Assembly: GCF_018617385.1 (NCBI RefSeq)
Contig: NZ_JACSKA010000004.1
Coordinates: forward strand, 62,001-126,000
DNA length: 64,000 nt
Source of the DNA: Exiguobacterium sp018617385
GTDB lineage: Bacteria > Bacillota > Bacilli > Exiguobacteriales > Exiguobacteriaceae
Reading direction: 5' to 3'
In this document: piece by piece, positions 16,469 through 23,977 of the stretch
Layout of the letters: every line of letters begins with the position of its first letter
How positions within the stretch are numbered: the first letter of the stretch is position 1
Translations under genes and position numbers: made by a program
Notes under the pieces: model-generated
Database searches by the model: none
The model's input: only the letters and a program-made list of their open reading frames with translations
What the model was told of the DNA's origin: nothing

Positions 16469-17483
16469 AACTCTCACCTCGTTTCAGTCTGGCGAAGACG
16501 AGTCGAATTTGAAAATAACTGACACGCCCCATTTTCTCAAATACCGGTTTCAACGCCCAGCTATCCGGATGCCGCAACTCTTCAATCGTGACCACATCCT
16601 CCATCGGTACAAATTGTTTGAGCGGGAAGACTTCTAAATACATCGCCATCTCGACGACATGGTCTTCAATCGTACTCGTACGTAAACGCCGTTTCGCTTG
16701 AACCTGTTGGAACGTGTATCCCTTTAAGAACAACTCATATGACTCACGTGCTGAATAGGTCATCCGGTCCGTCGATAAGCCGTACGTAAACCCCCGTAGT
16801 TTGGCATCATCCGGCAAGACCATCAACAGTTCGTTCCATCCGGCCAAAAAATACAAACGAGCCGTCTCGGCATCAACATGAAGCAGGCTGGCGATTTGTT
16901 CATACGTCAGACCCGTCTCAAACGCTCCTGTGAATCGATAGACGACGGCCGTCGCATACGGGTCCCCGATTTGTTCAAGTGCTTGTTCAATCTCTTGATG
17001 AAACGTTCGCATGAGCGCTTTCCAATCTCGATCAAGATGTAACAACTGCTTGACCCATTGCTCTGCCGGACGATCGGCTTGTACCGGATAGAATGTCCGG
17101 GCATGTTCTTTTGACATGAACGTCTGCACGAATAAACTCAAGCGTTTCCACGTCGTCGCGTTAAAATCACGGCGTTCCCCGCCCAACCGATTGAATAGTT
17201 GCTCGACCGATTCAGGTGAAGCCAGCATTTCTCCCGCCTCTGTCAATCTGAATCGTTTACGGTCGAGCCATCCTCGTTTCTCAAGTTGTTTCAGGACAGA
17301 TTCATACGAATAAGTCGTTTGTGGAAACTGTCCAAAAAGAGGCTCTAAGTCATAAAAAAATGCGTCCTGTAGCGTCGTGGCCGAGCGCTTTCCATTCAGG
17401 ACATGGTAGAGACTTCGCTCACTCCGTTCTCCATTTAATCGTTTAATGGCCAGCAGTAGAACTCCATCCGCTAAATGAACCAA
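16461..17483 (-). CDS. ypbB: YpbB-like helix-turn-helix protein
   Basis: A 340-residue protein without membrane segments. The C-terminal region (about 245-290, with YELFLKGYTFQQVQAKRRL) looks like the helix-turn-helix domain shared by YpbB proteins and the C-termini of some RecQ helicases. Its fixed pairing with the short RecQ, with an overlapping reading frame, suggests the two act together. This is inference. The TTG start at 17483 follows AAGGAAG. It is the first gene of its transcription unit, divergent from fer. Confidence 0.75.
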   Translation of the reverse strand: MVHLADGVLLLAIKRLNGERSERSLYHVLNGKRSATTLQDAFFYDLEPLFGQFPQTTYSYESVLKQLEKRGWLDRKRFRLTEAGEMLASPESVEQLFNRLGGERRDFNATTWKRLSLFVQTFMSKEHARTFYPVQADRPAEQWVKQLLHLDRDWKALMRTFHQEIEQALEQIGDPYATAVVYRFTGAFETGLTYEQIASLLHVDAETARLYFLAGWNELLMVLPDDAKLRGFTYGLSTDRMTYSARESYELFLKGYTFQQVQAKRRLRTSTIEDHVVEMAMYLEVFPLKQFVPMEDVVTIEELRHPDSWALKPVFEKMGRVSYFQIRLVFARLKRGESFV

Positions 17484-17538
17484 ATCGTCACTTCCTTAAA
17501 AAAATCATTATCCTACCAAAAAGACGCTCGTTTCCTCA

Positions 17539-17567
17539 TTGAAATAATTGGGTATGTAGACTACAAT
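17539..17567 (+). promoter_or_regulatory. SigA-type promoter of fer
   Basis: TTGAAA (17539-17544), 17 bases, TACAAT (17562-17567) on the plus strand, about 60 bases before the fer start. Confidence 0.85.
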
Positions 17568-17625
17568 TACTCATAGTCAGTAGAATGATTTCTAAGAGAA
17601 ACGAACCGTTTGGAGGGTTATTATC

Positions 17626-17874
17626 ATGGCAAAATTTACAATCGTCGATAAAGATACATGTATCGCATGCGGAGCTTGCGGCGCGGCAGCACCAGATATT
17701 TACGATTATGATGATGAAGGTCTTGCGTTCAACTTGATGGATGACAACACAGGTACTGTTGAAATCCCAGATGAGCTATACGAAGACATGATGGATGCAT
17801 TCGAGGGTTGTCCGACAGACTCGATCAAAGTAGCGGACGAGTCGTTTGACGGCGACGCTTTAAAATTCGAATAA
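17626..17874 (+). CDS. fer: [4Fe-4S] ferredoxin
   Basis: An 82-residue acidic electron carrier. Cysteines 12, 15 and 18 (CIACGAC) and the remote Cys62 (GCP) bind a single [4Fe-4S] cluster; a second cluster motif is absent. It matches the Bacillus-type Fer, which donates electrons to cytochromes P450 and desaturases. It is monocistronic with a strong promoter, the ribosome site TTTGGAGGG and its own terminator. It is the only plus-strand gene after 10.7 kb. Confidence 0.95.
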   Translation: MAKFTIVDKDTCIACGACGAAAPDIYDYDDEGLAFNLMDDNTGTVEIPDELYEDMMDAFEGCPTDSIKVADESFDGDALKFE

Positions 17875-17880
17875 TCGCGA

Positions 17881-17916
17881 AAGACATATCGGTCCTGTGA
17901 CTGATATGTCTTTTTT
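17881..17916 (+). terminator. Terminator of fer
   Basis: AAGACATATC-G-GTC pairs with GAC-T-GATATGTCTT, followed by six T on the plus strand. Confidence 0.9.
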
Positions 17917-17968
17917 ATGTTTTCGCATGTAACCGAGTCTAATCATGACATCTCTAGACAAGTATATC

Positions 17969-18003
17969 AAAAAAGGTTGTTTGGCTTAAGCACCAAACAA
18001 CCT
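17969..18003 (-). terminator. Terminator of the nup operon
   Basis: An 11-bp perfect stem AGGTTGTTTGG / CCAAACAACCT, followed by a T run on the minus strand. Confidence 0.92.
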
Positions 18004-18033
18004 GGATGAAATGGACATATGTCCTATCTCGAA

Positions 18034-18993
18034 TTAACGTTTCCCTTTAATATATGGGATACCGACTGACTTCGGCGCATCCGCACGACCAACGAGTCCA
18101 GCGAGAGCGAGAATCGTGAGCGCGTATGGTGCAATCAAGAGCAAGAGTTGCGGCACGTTATTGATGACCGGCAAGTTGCTTCCGATAATCGAAAGGGCTT
18201 GAGCGAATCCAAAGAACAATCCGGCACCAAGCGCTCCGAGCGGATTCCATTTACCGAAAATCATTGCGGCAATCGCCAAGAACCCTTGACCAACGATGGT
18301 CGTTCCGCTGAAGTTCGTCGTGACCGTCACAGCATAGACCGCTCCGGCAAGACCACCAAATGCACCAGAGAGCATGACGCCCATGAAGCGCATTTTCGTG
18401 ACGTTGATTCCCATCGTATCAGCGGCCATCGGATGTTCACCGACCGAACGAAGACGAAGTCCAAACGGCGTCTTGAAGATGACGAACCAGACGACGAACG
18501 CCAAGGCGATCGCAACGAACGACGTGTATTGGACGTTGATAAAGAACATCTTCAACACAGGAATATCGGATAAAAAGGGTACATTTTCTTTCGCGATCCG
18601 GTACTCGATAAAGTCCGTCTGCCCTTTGTTGTAAAGAACACGAACGACGAAGATAGCGAGACCGATAGCGAGCATGTTGATCGCCACCCCGAGAACCGTC
18701 TGATCCGCACGCCAAAGGATGGCAGGAACGGCCAAGAAGAGGGAGAACAACGCGCCGACCACCATGGCGACAAGCAAGGCAATCCATGGGCTAGAGGCAC
18801 CAACACCTAAATCAGTCAAGGTGAGCGTCGTGATGATTCCTGTCGCGGCACCGATGACCATGATTCCTTCAAGGGCGATGTTGACGACACCAGAACGTTC
18901 ACTGAAGATTCCACCAAGTGCTGCGATAATGAGTGGAGTCGCATAGGCAAGCGCAACCGGAACGACGATATAAAGGACTTCTAAGAAGTTCAT
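18034..18993 (-). CDS. nupQ: Nucleoside ABC transporter permease NupQ-like
   Basis: A 319-residue inner-membrane permease with eight to ten hydrophobic segments. The GIFSERSGVVNIALEG region (about 28-43) and a central EHPMAADTMGIN coupling loop (about 203-214) are typical of the permeases that partner BmpA-type binding proteins (YufQ/NupQ). It overlaps nupP by four bases and is the last gene of the operon. Confidence 0.9.
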   Translation of the reverse strand: MNFLEVLYIVVPVALAYATPLIIAALGGIFSERSGVVNIALEGIMVIGAATGIITTLTLTDLGVGASSPWIALLVAMVVGALFSLFLAVPAILWRADQTVLGVAINMLAIGLAIFVVRVLYNKGQTDFIEYRIAKENVPFLSDIPVLKMFFINVQYTSFVAIALAFVVWFVIFKTPFGLRLRSVGEHPMAADTMGINVTKMRFMGVMLSGAFGGLAGAVYAVTVTTNFSGTTIVGQGFLAIAAMIFGKWNPLGALGAGLFFGFAQALSIIGSNLPVINNVPQLLLLIAPYALTILALAGLVGRADAPKSVGIPYIKGKR

Positions 18994-20054
18994 TTTTTCT
19001 CCACTCCTTTCTTACGATTTCCTTTAAGTTTCTCAACGACATAGTTGATCGCATATCCAGACGCTACAAAGATGACGATGGCTGCGATGATGACTTTGAC
19101 GAGCTCAGATGGTACGTTCGCACCGAGCTGCATCGCCAATCCACCGATGTTCAATCCTGCGAAGAGAATCGCTGCTAAAATGACACCAATCGCAGTGTTC
19201 GCACCAAGAAGGGCGACGGCAATCCCGTCAAATCCGACACCAGTGAACGATGCCGAGAGGGTCATACTGCCGAATGTTCCGAGACCTTCCATCGCACCAG
19301 CGAGACCGGCGAACATACCAGAGATGACGAACGATAGGACGATGTTACGGTTGACGCTCATCCCTGCGTATTGTGATGCATGTTTGTTGAATCCGACGGC
19401 ACGTAACTCATAACCGAGTGTCGTACGTTGAAGGATATAGTAGTATACGATTGCCGCAAGTACTGCGACAAGCACACCCCAGTGAAGACGTGAATACGTC
19501 GTCAACTCTTGGAGCCATGGCGAGGCGAGAGACGCCGAGTCGTTGATTGACTCTGTACGCTCGTTCGTTACGCCGATGACGCTACGCAAAATCGCGTTCG
19601 TCGTGTATAGCGCGATATAGTTCATCATGATTGACGTGATGACTTCATGCACGTAAAATTTCGCTTTCAAGAATCCAGGAACGAACGCCCAAATTGCAGC
19701 TGCGACCATTGCCGCGAGGAGCGCGAGCGGTAAATGGATGAACATCGGTAAGTCGAAGTTAATCCCTACATAAACGGCTGCGACCCAGCCGATCAACACT
19801 TGTCCTTCTACCCCGATGTTGAATAGTCCTGTACGGAAGGCGAATGCAACCGCAAGACCCGAGAAGATGAGCGGGGCTGCAGCACGTAATGTTTCACCGA
19901 CGGCATACGGACTACCAAACATTCCTTCAAATAATGAGATAAACCCTTGAACTGGGTCGTATCCACCAATCAACATGACGATGGCCCCGACGAGCAGTCC
20001 TAAAATGATGGATAGGAATGGAATGAGAAGTTGGTTTAAACTTAATTTTTTCAT
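18990..20054 (-). CDS. nupP: Nucleoside ABC transporter permease NupP-like
   Basis: A 354-residue permease with about nine to ten membrane helices; helices 60-100 include the FRTGLFNIGVEGQ motif shared with NupQ. It would form the transmembrane heterodimer with NupQ. The basic C-terminal tail is cytoplasmic. It overlaps both neighbours by four bases, implying coupled translation and matched amounts. Confidence 0.9.
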   Translation of the reverse strand: MKKLSLNQLLIPFLSIILGLLVGAIVMLIGGYDPVQGFISLFEGMFGSPYAVGETLRAAAPLIFSGLAVAFAFRTGLFNIGVEGQVLIGWVAAVYVGINFDLPMFIHLPLALLAAMVAAAIWAFVPGFLKAKFYVHEVITSIMMNYIALYTTNAILRSVIGVTNERTESINDSASLASPWLQELTTYSRLHWGVLVAVLAAIVYYYILQRTTLGYELRAVGFNKHASQYAGMSVNRNIVLSFVISGMFAGLAGAMEGLGTFGSMTLSASFTGVGFDGIAVALLGANTAIGVILAAILFAGLNIGGLAMQLGANVPSELVKVIIAAIVIFVASGYAINYVVEKLKGNRKKGVEKK

Positions 20055-21577
20055 TCTGTTTCGTCCCCTCTCTGACCGCCGGCCATCAAGAAGCCAAGTT
20101 CTTGTTCCGTCGTCTCTTTCGGATCACGAATCCCTACAATTTTCCCTTCGTAGAGAACAGCAATACGGTCGGATACGTGTAAAATCTCATCTAGCTCAAA
20201 CGAAATGAGTAGGACGGCACGTCCTTTTTCACGTTCTTTAATCAGTTGTTCATGAATGAATTCAATCGCACCGACGTCGAGACCACGAGTCGGTTGAGCG
20301 GCGATGAGTAAATCTGGTGAGCGATCGACTTCACGAGCGATGATCGCTTTCTGTTGGTTCCCTCCCGAGAGAGCACGAGCTGGAACATCAATTGATGGAG
20401 TTCGGACGTCAAACTTCTCAATCAACGCCTTCGCCTTCTCAGCCACAGCCTTATAATTCATGAGACCTCGTTTCGAGAATGGTTCTTTATAGTACGTTTG
20501 AAGTACCATGTTGTCACGAATCGAGTAATCAAGTACGAGACCATGTTTATGACGGTCTTGAGGAATGTGTCCGATTCCTGCCTCGGTCATCTTACGCGGC
20601 GTGTGTCCCGTCACATCTTTTCCATTGAGCAGGACTTTACCGGACTCCGGCTTTTTCAACCCAGAGATAGCTTCAATCAATTCTGTCTGACCATTGCCGT
20701 CAATCCCGGCAATTCCAAGTACTTCTCCGGCGCGAATCTGCAAGTCCAATCCTTCGACGACTTTCAAACCGCGACTGTCTTTGACGACGAGGTTTTGAAC
20801 GTCGAGAACGACTTGTTGTGGATCGGCTTTCGAATATTCTGCATCAAAGTTAACTTCGCGTCCGACCATCATCTCTGCAAGACTGTCTTCATTCACCGTT
20901 TCATCCACTTCGACTGTGCCGATATAGCGCCCACGACGAATGACTGTGCAACGATCCGCGACTTGCATGATTTCCTTCAGCTTGTGCGTGATCAAGATGA
21001 TCGACTTACCTTCAGCAATCAGACGTTTCATAATTTGGATAAGTTCTTGAATCTCTTGTGGTGTCAACACTGCCGTCGGTTCATCAAAAATCAAAATATC
21101 TGCTCCGCGATAAAGCGTCTTCAGAATTTCTACACGCTGTTGCATACCGACTGAAATATCTTCAATCTTCGCATCAGGATCAATTTTAAGTCCGTATTGC
21201 TCTGAAATGTCCATGACCTTCTTCCGAGCTGTGGCACGATCAATTGTGACCCCACTCTTCGGTTCAAGACCCAAAATGATGTTTTCAGTGACTGTGAATT
21301 TTTCAACCAACATAAAGTGTTGGTGGACCATTCCAATTCCAAGTTCGTTGGCGATGTTCGGATTTTCAATATCCACTTTCTTTCCGTGTACGCGAATCTC
21401 TCCACCTTCAGGCTGATAGAGACCAAACAACACGTTCATGAGCGTTGATTTCCCGGCCCCGTTTTCTCCTAAAAGCGCATGGATTTCACCTTTACGCAAT
21501 TGGAGTGTGATATTGTCGTTCGCGACGAACGTACCGAACTCTTTGCGAATATTTAGCATTTCAATTACATATTCCAA
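20051..21577 (-). CDS. nupO: Nucleoside ABC transporter, double ATP-binding protein NupO-like
   Basis: A 508-residue protein with two fused ATPase domains. The first has GENGAGKS (about 39-46) and a divergent signature (ISVGMQQR, about 145-152). The second has GIDGNGQTE in place of a good Walker A and the signature LSGGNQQK (about 407-414). This degeneration of one site is usual for the sugar/nucleoside importer ATPases. The TTG start at 21577 has AGGGGTGA upstream. It powers NupP-NupQ. Confidence 0.92.
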   Translation of the reverse strand: MEYVIEMLNIRKEFGTFVANDNITLQLRKGEIHALLGENGAGKSTLMNVLFGLYQPEGGEIRVHGKKVDIENPNIANELGIGMVHQHFMLVEKFTVTENIILGLEPKSGVTIDRATARKKVMDISEQYGLKIDPDAKIEDISVGMQQRVEILKTLYRGADILIFDEPTAVLTPQEIQELIQIMKRLIAEGKSIILITHKLKEIMQVADRCTVIRRGRYIGTVEVDETVNEDSLAEMMVGREVNFDAEYSKADPQQVVLDVQNLVVKDSRGLKVVEGLDLQIRAGEVLGIAGIDGNGQTELIEAISGLKKPESGKVLLNGKDVTGHTPRKMTEAGIGHIPQDRHKHGLVLDYSIRDNMVLQTYYKEPFSKRGLMNYKAVAEKAKALIEKFDVRTPSIDVPARALSGGNQQKAIIAREVDRSPDLLIAAQPTRGLDVGAIEFIHEQLIKEREKGRAVLLISFELDEILHVSDRIAVLYEGKIVGIRDPKETTEQELGFLMAGGQRGDETE

Positions 21578-21604
21578 GGAAGTTCACCCCTAACTTTAAG
21601 TAAA

Positions 21605-21625
21605 GGGAGACCACGTGGGTCCCCC
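21605..21625 (-). promoter_or_regulatory. Stem-loop between nupN and nupO
   Basis: GGGGGACC / GGTCTCCC with one mismatch, and no T run after it. Such stems between a binding-protein gene and its transporter genes commonly protect the 3' end of the upstream mRNA and raise the amount of binding protein. That role is inferred. Confidence 0.55.
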
Positions 21626-21640
21626 CTATACTCAAATGAA

Positions 21641-22729
21641 TTATTTTACGTTTTTCATGAACTCTTCGAACTCAGCGTCAGTTGCTGGTGCAGTAAGTTC
21701 TCCGTCAACCAATTGAGTGCGGTACTCTTCAACTTTGTCGAGGATTTCTTGTGAAACGTGCTTGTCAGATGTTTCCGCGATGCCGACACCGTCATCTTTC
21801 AAACCGAACTCGATGATTTCGCCACCTGGGAACTCTCCGTCCATCGTTTGTTTCGATACTTCATAAGTAGCTGTATCGACACGTTTAACCATTGAAGTCA
21901 ACGTTACGTCTTCCGGAAGACCTTCTTCGTACTGGTCACGGTCAACCCCGATTACCCAAACTTCTTCGCCGTTCTTCTTACGGTTTTTAGCCTCTGTGAA
22001 TACCCCTACACCAGTACCACCAGCTGCGTGGTAGATGATGTCCGATCCAGAACCGTACATACCTGATGCAATCGCAGTTCCTTTTTCAGCTGAGTTGAAG
22101 TCTTCAGCATATTTCACGTCGATTGTTGCGTCAGGGTTTACAGCCATGACACCCGCTTTAAATCCGTTTTCAAACTTCTTGATCAAGTCTGATTCTACCC
22201 CACCGATGAAACCAACTTTATCTGATTTCGTCGAGAGACCTGCAATGACACCAACGAGGAATGAACCTTCTTGCTCTTTGAACGTGATTGAAGCAACGTT
22301 TGGAGCATCGACGACCATGTCGACGATTGCGAAGTTGTTGTCTGGGAACTGCTCAGCAACTTTTTGAACGTCTTCAGCCATCAAGAAGCCAATTCCGTAG
22401 ATCAAGTTGAAGTTGTCACGAGCCAATTGTTGCAAGTTTGGCTGGTAATCCGCTTGCTTAGCAGATTGGAGGTATTTGTATCCTTCGTTTTCAGTCAAGC
22501 TGTTATCTTCACCGAACTTCGTAAGACCTTCCCATGCTGATTGGTTGAATGATTTGTCATCAACACCACCAGTATCCGTTACCATTGCAACTTTGAAGTC
22601 GCCGCCTTCGCCGCCTTCACCGTTTGAAGATGAGCCTTCGTTGTCATCTCCACCACATGCTGCGAGTACTGTAGAGAGTGTGAGTCCTGCTGCTAAAGCT
22701 GAGAGAATCGTTTTCTTTTTGTTCATCAT
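21641..22729 (-). CDS. nupN: BmpA-family nucleoside-binding lipoprotein NupN-like
   Basis: A 362-residue substrate-binding lipoprotein. The signal peptide ends at the lipobox LAAC (Cys25), followed by a Gly/Ser/Glu linker and the Bmp fold with DTGGVDDKSFNQSAW (about 52-66). Relatives bind purine nucleosides; guanosine in B. subtilis. It precedes the ATPase and two permeases. Start ATG-ATG at 22729/22726 after AAAGGGG. A cre-like site lies 71 bases upstream. Confidence 0.92.
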   Translation of the reverse strand: MMNKKKTILSALAAGLTLSTVLAACGGDDNEGSSSNGEGGEGGDFKVAMVTDTGGVDDKSFNQSAWEGLTKFGEDNSLTENEGYKYLQSAKQADYQPNLQQLARDNFNLIYGIGFLMAEDVQKVAEQFPDNNFAIVDMVVDAPNVASITFKEQEGSFLVGVIAGLSTKSDKVGFIGGVESDLIKKFENGFKAGVMAVNPDATIDVKYAEDFNSAEKGTAIASGMYGSGSDIIYHAAGGTGVGVFTEAKNRKKNGEEVWVIGVDRDQYEEGLPEDVTLTSMVKRVDTATYEVSKQTMDGEFPGGEIIEFGLKDDGVGIAETSDKHVSQEILDKVEEYRTQLVDGELTAPATDAEFEEFMKNVK

Positions 22730-22799
22730 CGTCGTGTTTCCCCTTTCGGTTCATAACAAATTTTGTTGTCATGTTATCAGTAGTCTTTACACCGGTATA

Positions 22800-22814
22800 A
22801 GAAAGCGCTTTCAC
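22800..22814. promoter_or_regulatory. CcpA-binding (cre) site between the GntR regulator and nupN
   Basis: Read on the minus strand, GTGAAAGCGCTTTCT fits WTGNAANCGNWNNCW except for the first base, and its core GAAAGCGCTTTC is a perfect palindrome. Next to it lies TTATACCGGTGTAA (22787-22800), a second near-perfect palindrome. Confidence 0.6.
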
Positions 22815-22856
22815 GCTGTTCCCCAAAAATAACTCTTCCGTCCAGAAACTGCTCGT

Positions 22857-23576
22857 TTAAACTCGTTTACGTACGACATGGAAGTCGAATCGATCAGCGC
22901 GGAAAAAGTTGGCCGAATCGAGTAATGGTAAATCACTCTCATCATAATGCAATTGTTTTAAAGCGAGTAACGGTTGGTCCGTCTGAAGTTGTGACGAGAT
23001 TTCAGCGCTGACACTCGGTTCGATGTGCGTGATCGCATAAGCGACTCGACGTCCTACCTCTTGTTCGAGAGAATCAAACAACGATTTCCCTTCAGTCAAT
23101 GCCTCAGGATTTGAGACGAGATGGGCCGGCACTTTATCGACACAATACACAACCGGTGTGTCGTCCGCATATCGAATTCGAACAATTCGATAAATCGGTG
23201 AGTTCGGCTCAATCTTGAGACGCTCGGCTTCTCTCTCTGTTGCCAACACTTTCTCGGCCACCAATACTTTCGTTCCTGGTGTCATCTTCGCTCGTGTGAT
23301 CATGTCAGTGACACTGAACAATTCTTCAATCCCTGACGTGAATGGCGGTTTAGAACTGATAAATGTCCCTACCCCATGCTTTCGCACGACAAATTTCTCG
23401 TCTTCGAGAATTCGGAGCGCTTCGCGAAGTGTCGCTCGACTGACTCCAAGTTGCTTCGAAAGTTCAAATTCTGAAGGTAATTTTTCCCCTTCACGATAGA
23501 CACCAGCGTCGATATCTTGCTTAATTTTCTCAATCACTCGAAGATAGAGCAATCGATGATCGAGCTTAATCGACAT
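22857..23576 (-). CDS. GntR/HutC-family transcriptional regulator
   Basis: A 239-residue regulator: winged helix (about 6-72, LGVSRATLREALRILEDE) and a C-terminal UTRA ligand domain (about 90-235). The ATG at 23576 is chosen because the GTG at 23588 lies inside the AGGTGGTGAGG ribosome site. It is first in the transcription unit that continues into nupNOPQ, so it likely senses a nucleoside or a breakdown product and controls the operon. In B. subtilis ymfC, also GntR-type, likewise follows spoIIIE. The ligand is not known. Confidence 0.85.
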   Translation of the reverse strand: MSIKLDHRLLYLRVIEKIKQDIDAGVYREGEKLPSEFELSKQLGVSRATLREALRILEDEKFVVRKHGVGTFISSKPPFTSGIEELFSVTDMITRAKMTPGTKVLVAEKVLATEREAERLKIEPNSPIYRIVRIRYADDTPVVYCVDKVPAHLVSNPEALTEGKSLFDSLEQEVGRRVAYAITHIEPSVSAEISSQLQTDQPLLALKQLHYDESDLPLLDSANFFRADRFDFHVVRKRV

Positions 23577-23609
23577 TGGCCTCACCACCTTTAATTTACT
23601 TACCAGTGC

Positions 23610-23621
23610 TCAGACATCTGA
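23610..23621. promoter_or_regulatory. Candidate GntR operator
   Basis: TCAGACATCTGA has perfect 5-base inverted arms (TCAGA/TCTGA) and lies just downstream of the predicted start of transcription, a usual place for an autorepressor site. Confidence 0.4.
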
Positions 23622-23646
23622 CGTATGAATGTCCTTGCCAATATTA

Positions 23647-23675
23647 AGTATAGGGATTCGAGAATTAGAACGCAA
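23647..23675 (-). promoter_or_regulatory. SigA-type promoter of the GntR-nup unit
   Basis: TTGCGT (23670-23675), 17 bases, TATACT (23647-23652) on the minus strand, about 70 bases before the regulator start. Confidence 0.8.
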
Positions 23676-23928
23676 TAGTTTTTGTTCGGAATCAAGGAAA
23701 TATTTTTTCGGAACATGTCTAACCGTACCTTTGAGTCCATTTTACTCATTTTCAACCCCATTGAAAATTTTTTGTAAAATGTAAACGTTATTAAAAAATG
23801 TAAGCGTTTCAGCGCTTTTTAAAAGTATGTACCAATTCAGGATATAGGACATATGTGCTATATTACATTTATATTATAGCGAACATCTCAGAATAGAGCG
23901 AATATTATTATATCGTATATACAGTATT
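23676..23928. other. AT-rich gene-free stretch upstream of the GntR promoter
   Basis: The gap between the GntR gene and ftsK is about 400 bases, the longest without a gene in the window. I see no open frame of note. It holds a direct repeat AAAATGTAARCGTT (23776-23789 and 23795-23808, period 19), a 22-base inverted repeat centred on ACATATGT (23842-23863), and long A/T runs. It may be the control region of the nup unit. Confidence 0.5.
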
Positions 23929-23973
23929 AAAAAACGAACGATTATATATATCGATATATAATCGTTCGTTTTT
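23929..23973 (-). terminator. Terminator of ftsK
   Basis: A near-perfect palindrome of about 44 bases (AACGAACGATTATATAT arms) with T runs at both ends, five bases past the ftsK stop. It can act in both directions. Confidence 0.9.
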
Positions 23974-23977
23974 GTGA

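Noticed and set aside
16461..16477. Overlap of recQ and ypbB as a sign of a frameshifted fusion gene
   Set aside because: Each gene has its own ribosome site and normal length, and the two are separate genes in B. subtilis as well.
20498..21154. A 218-codon plus-strand frame inside nupO
   Set aside because: Antisense to the conserved ATPase, without a start signal. The long frame follows from codon bias of the real gene.
23779..23808. TGTAAACGTTATTA and TGTAAGCGTTTCAG as CcpA sites
   Set aside because: Both keep the TGTAANCG half but fail the second half (one or more mismatches), and they lie over 100 bases upstream of the promoter. Kept as an unassigned repeat only.
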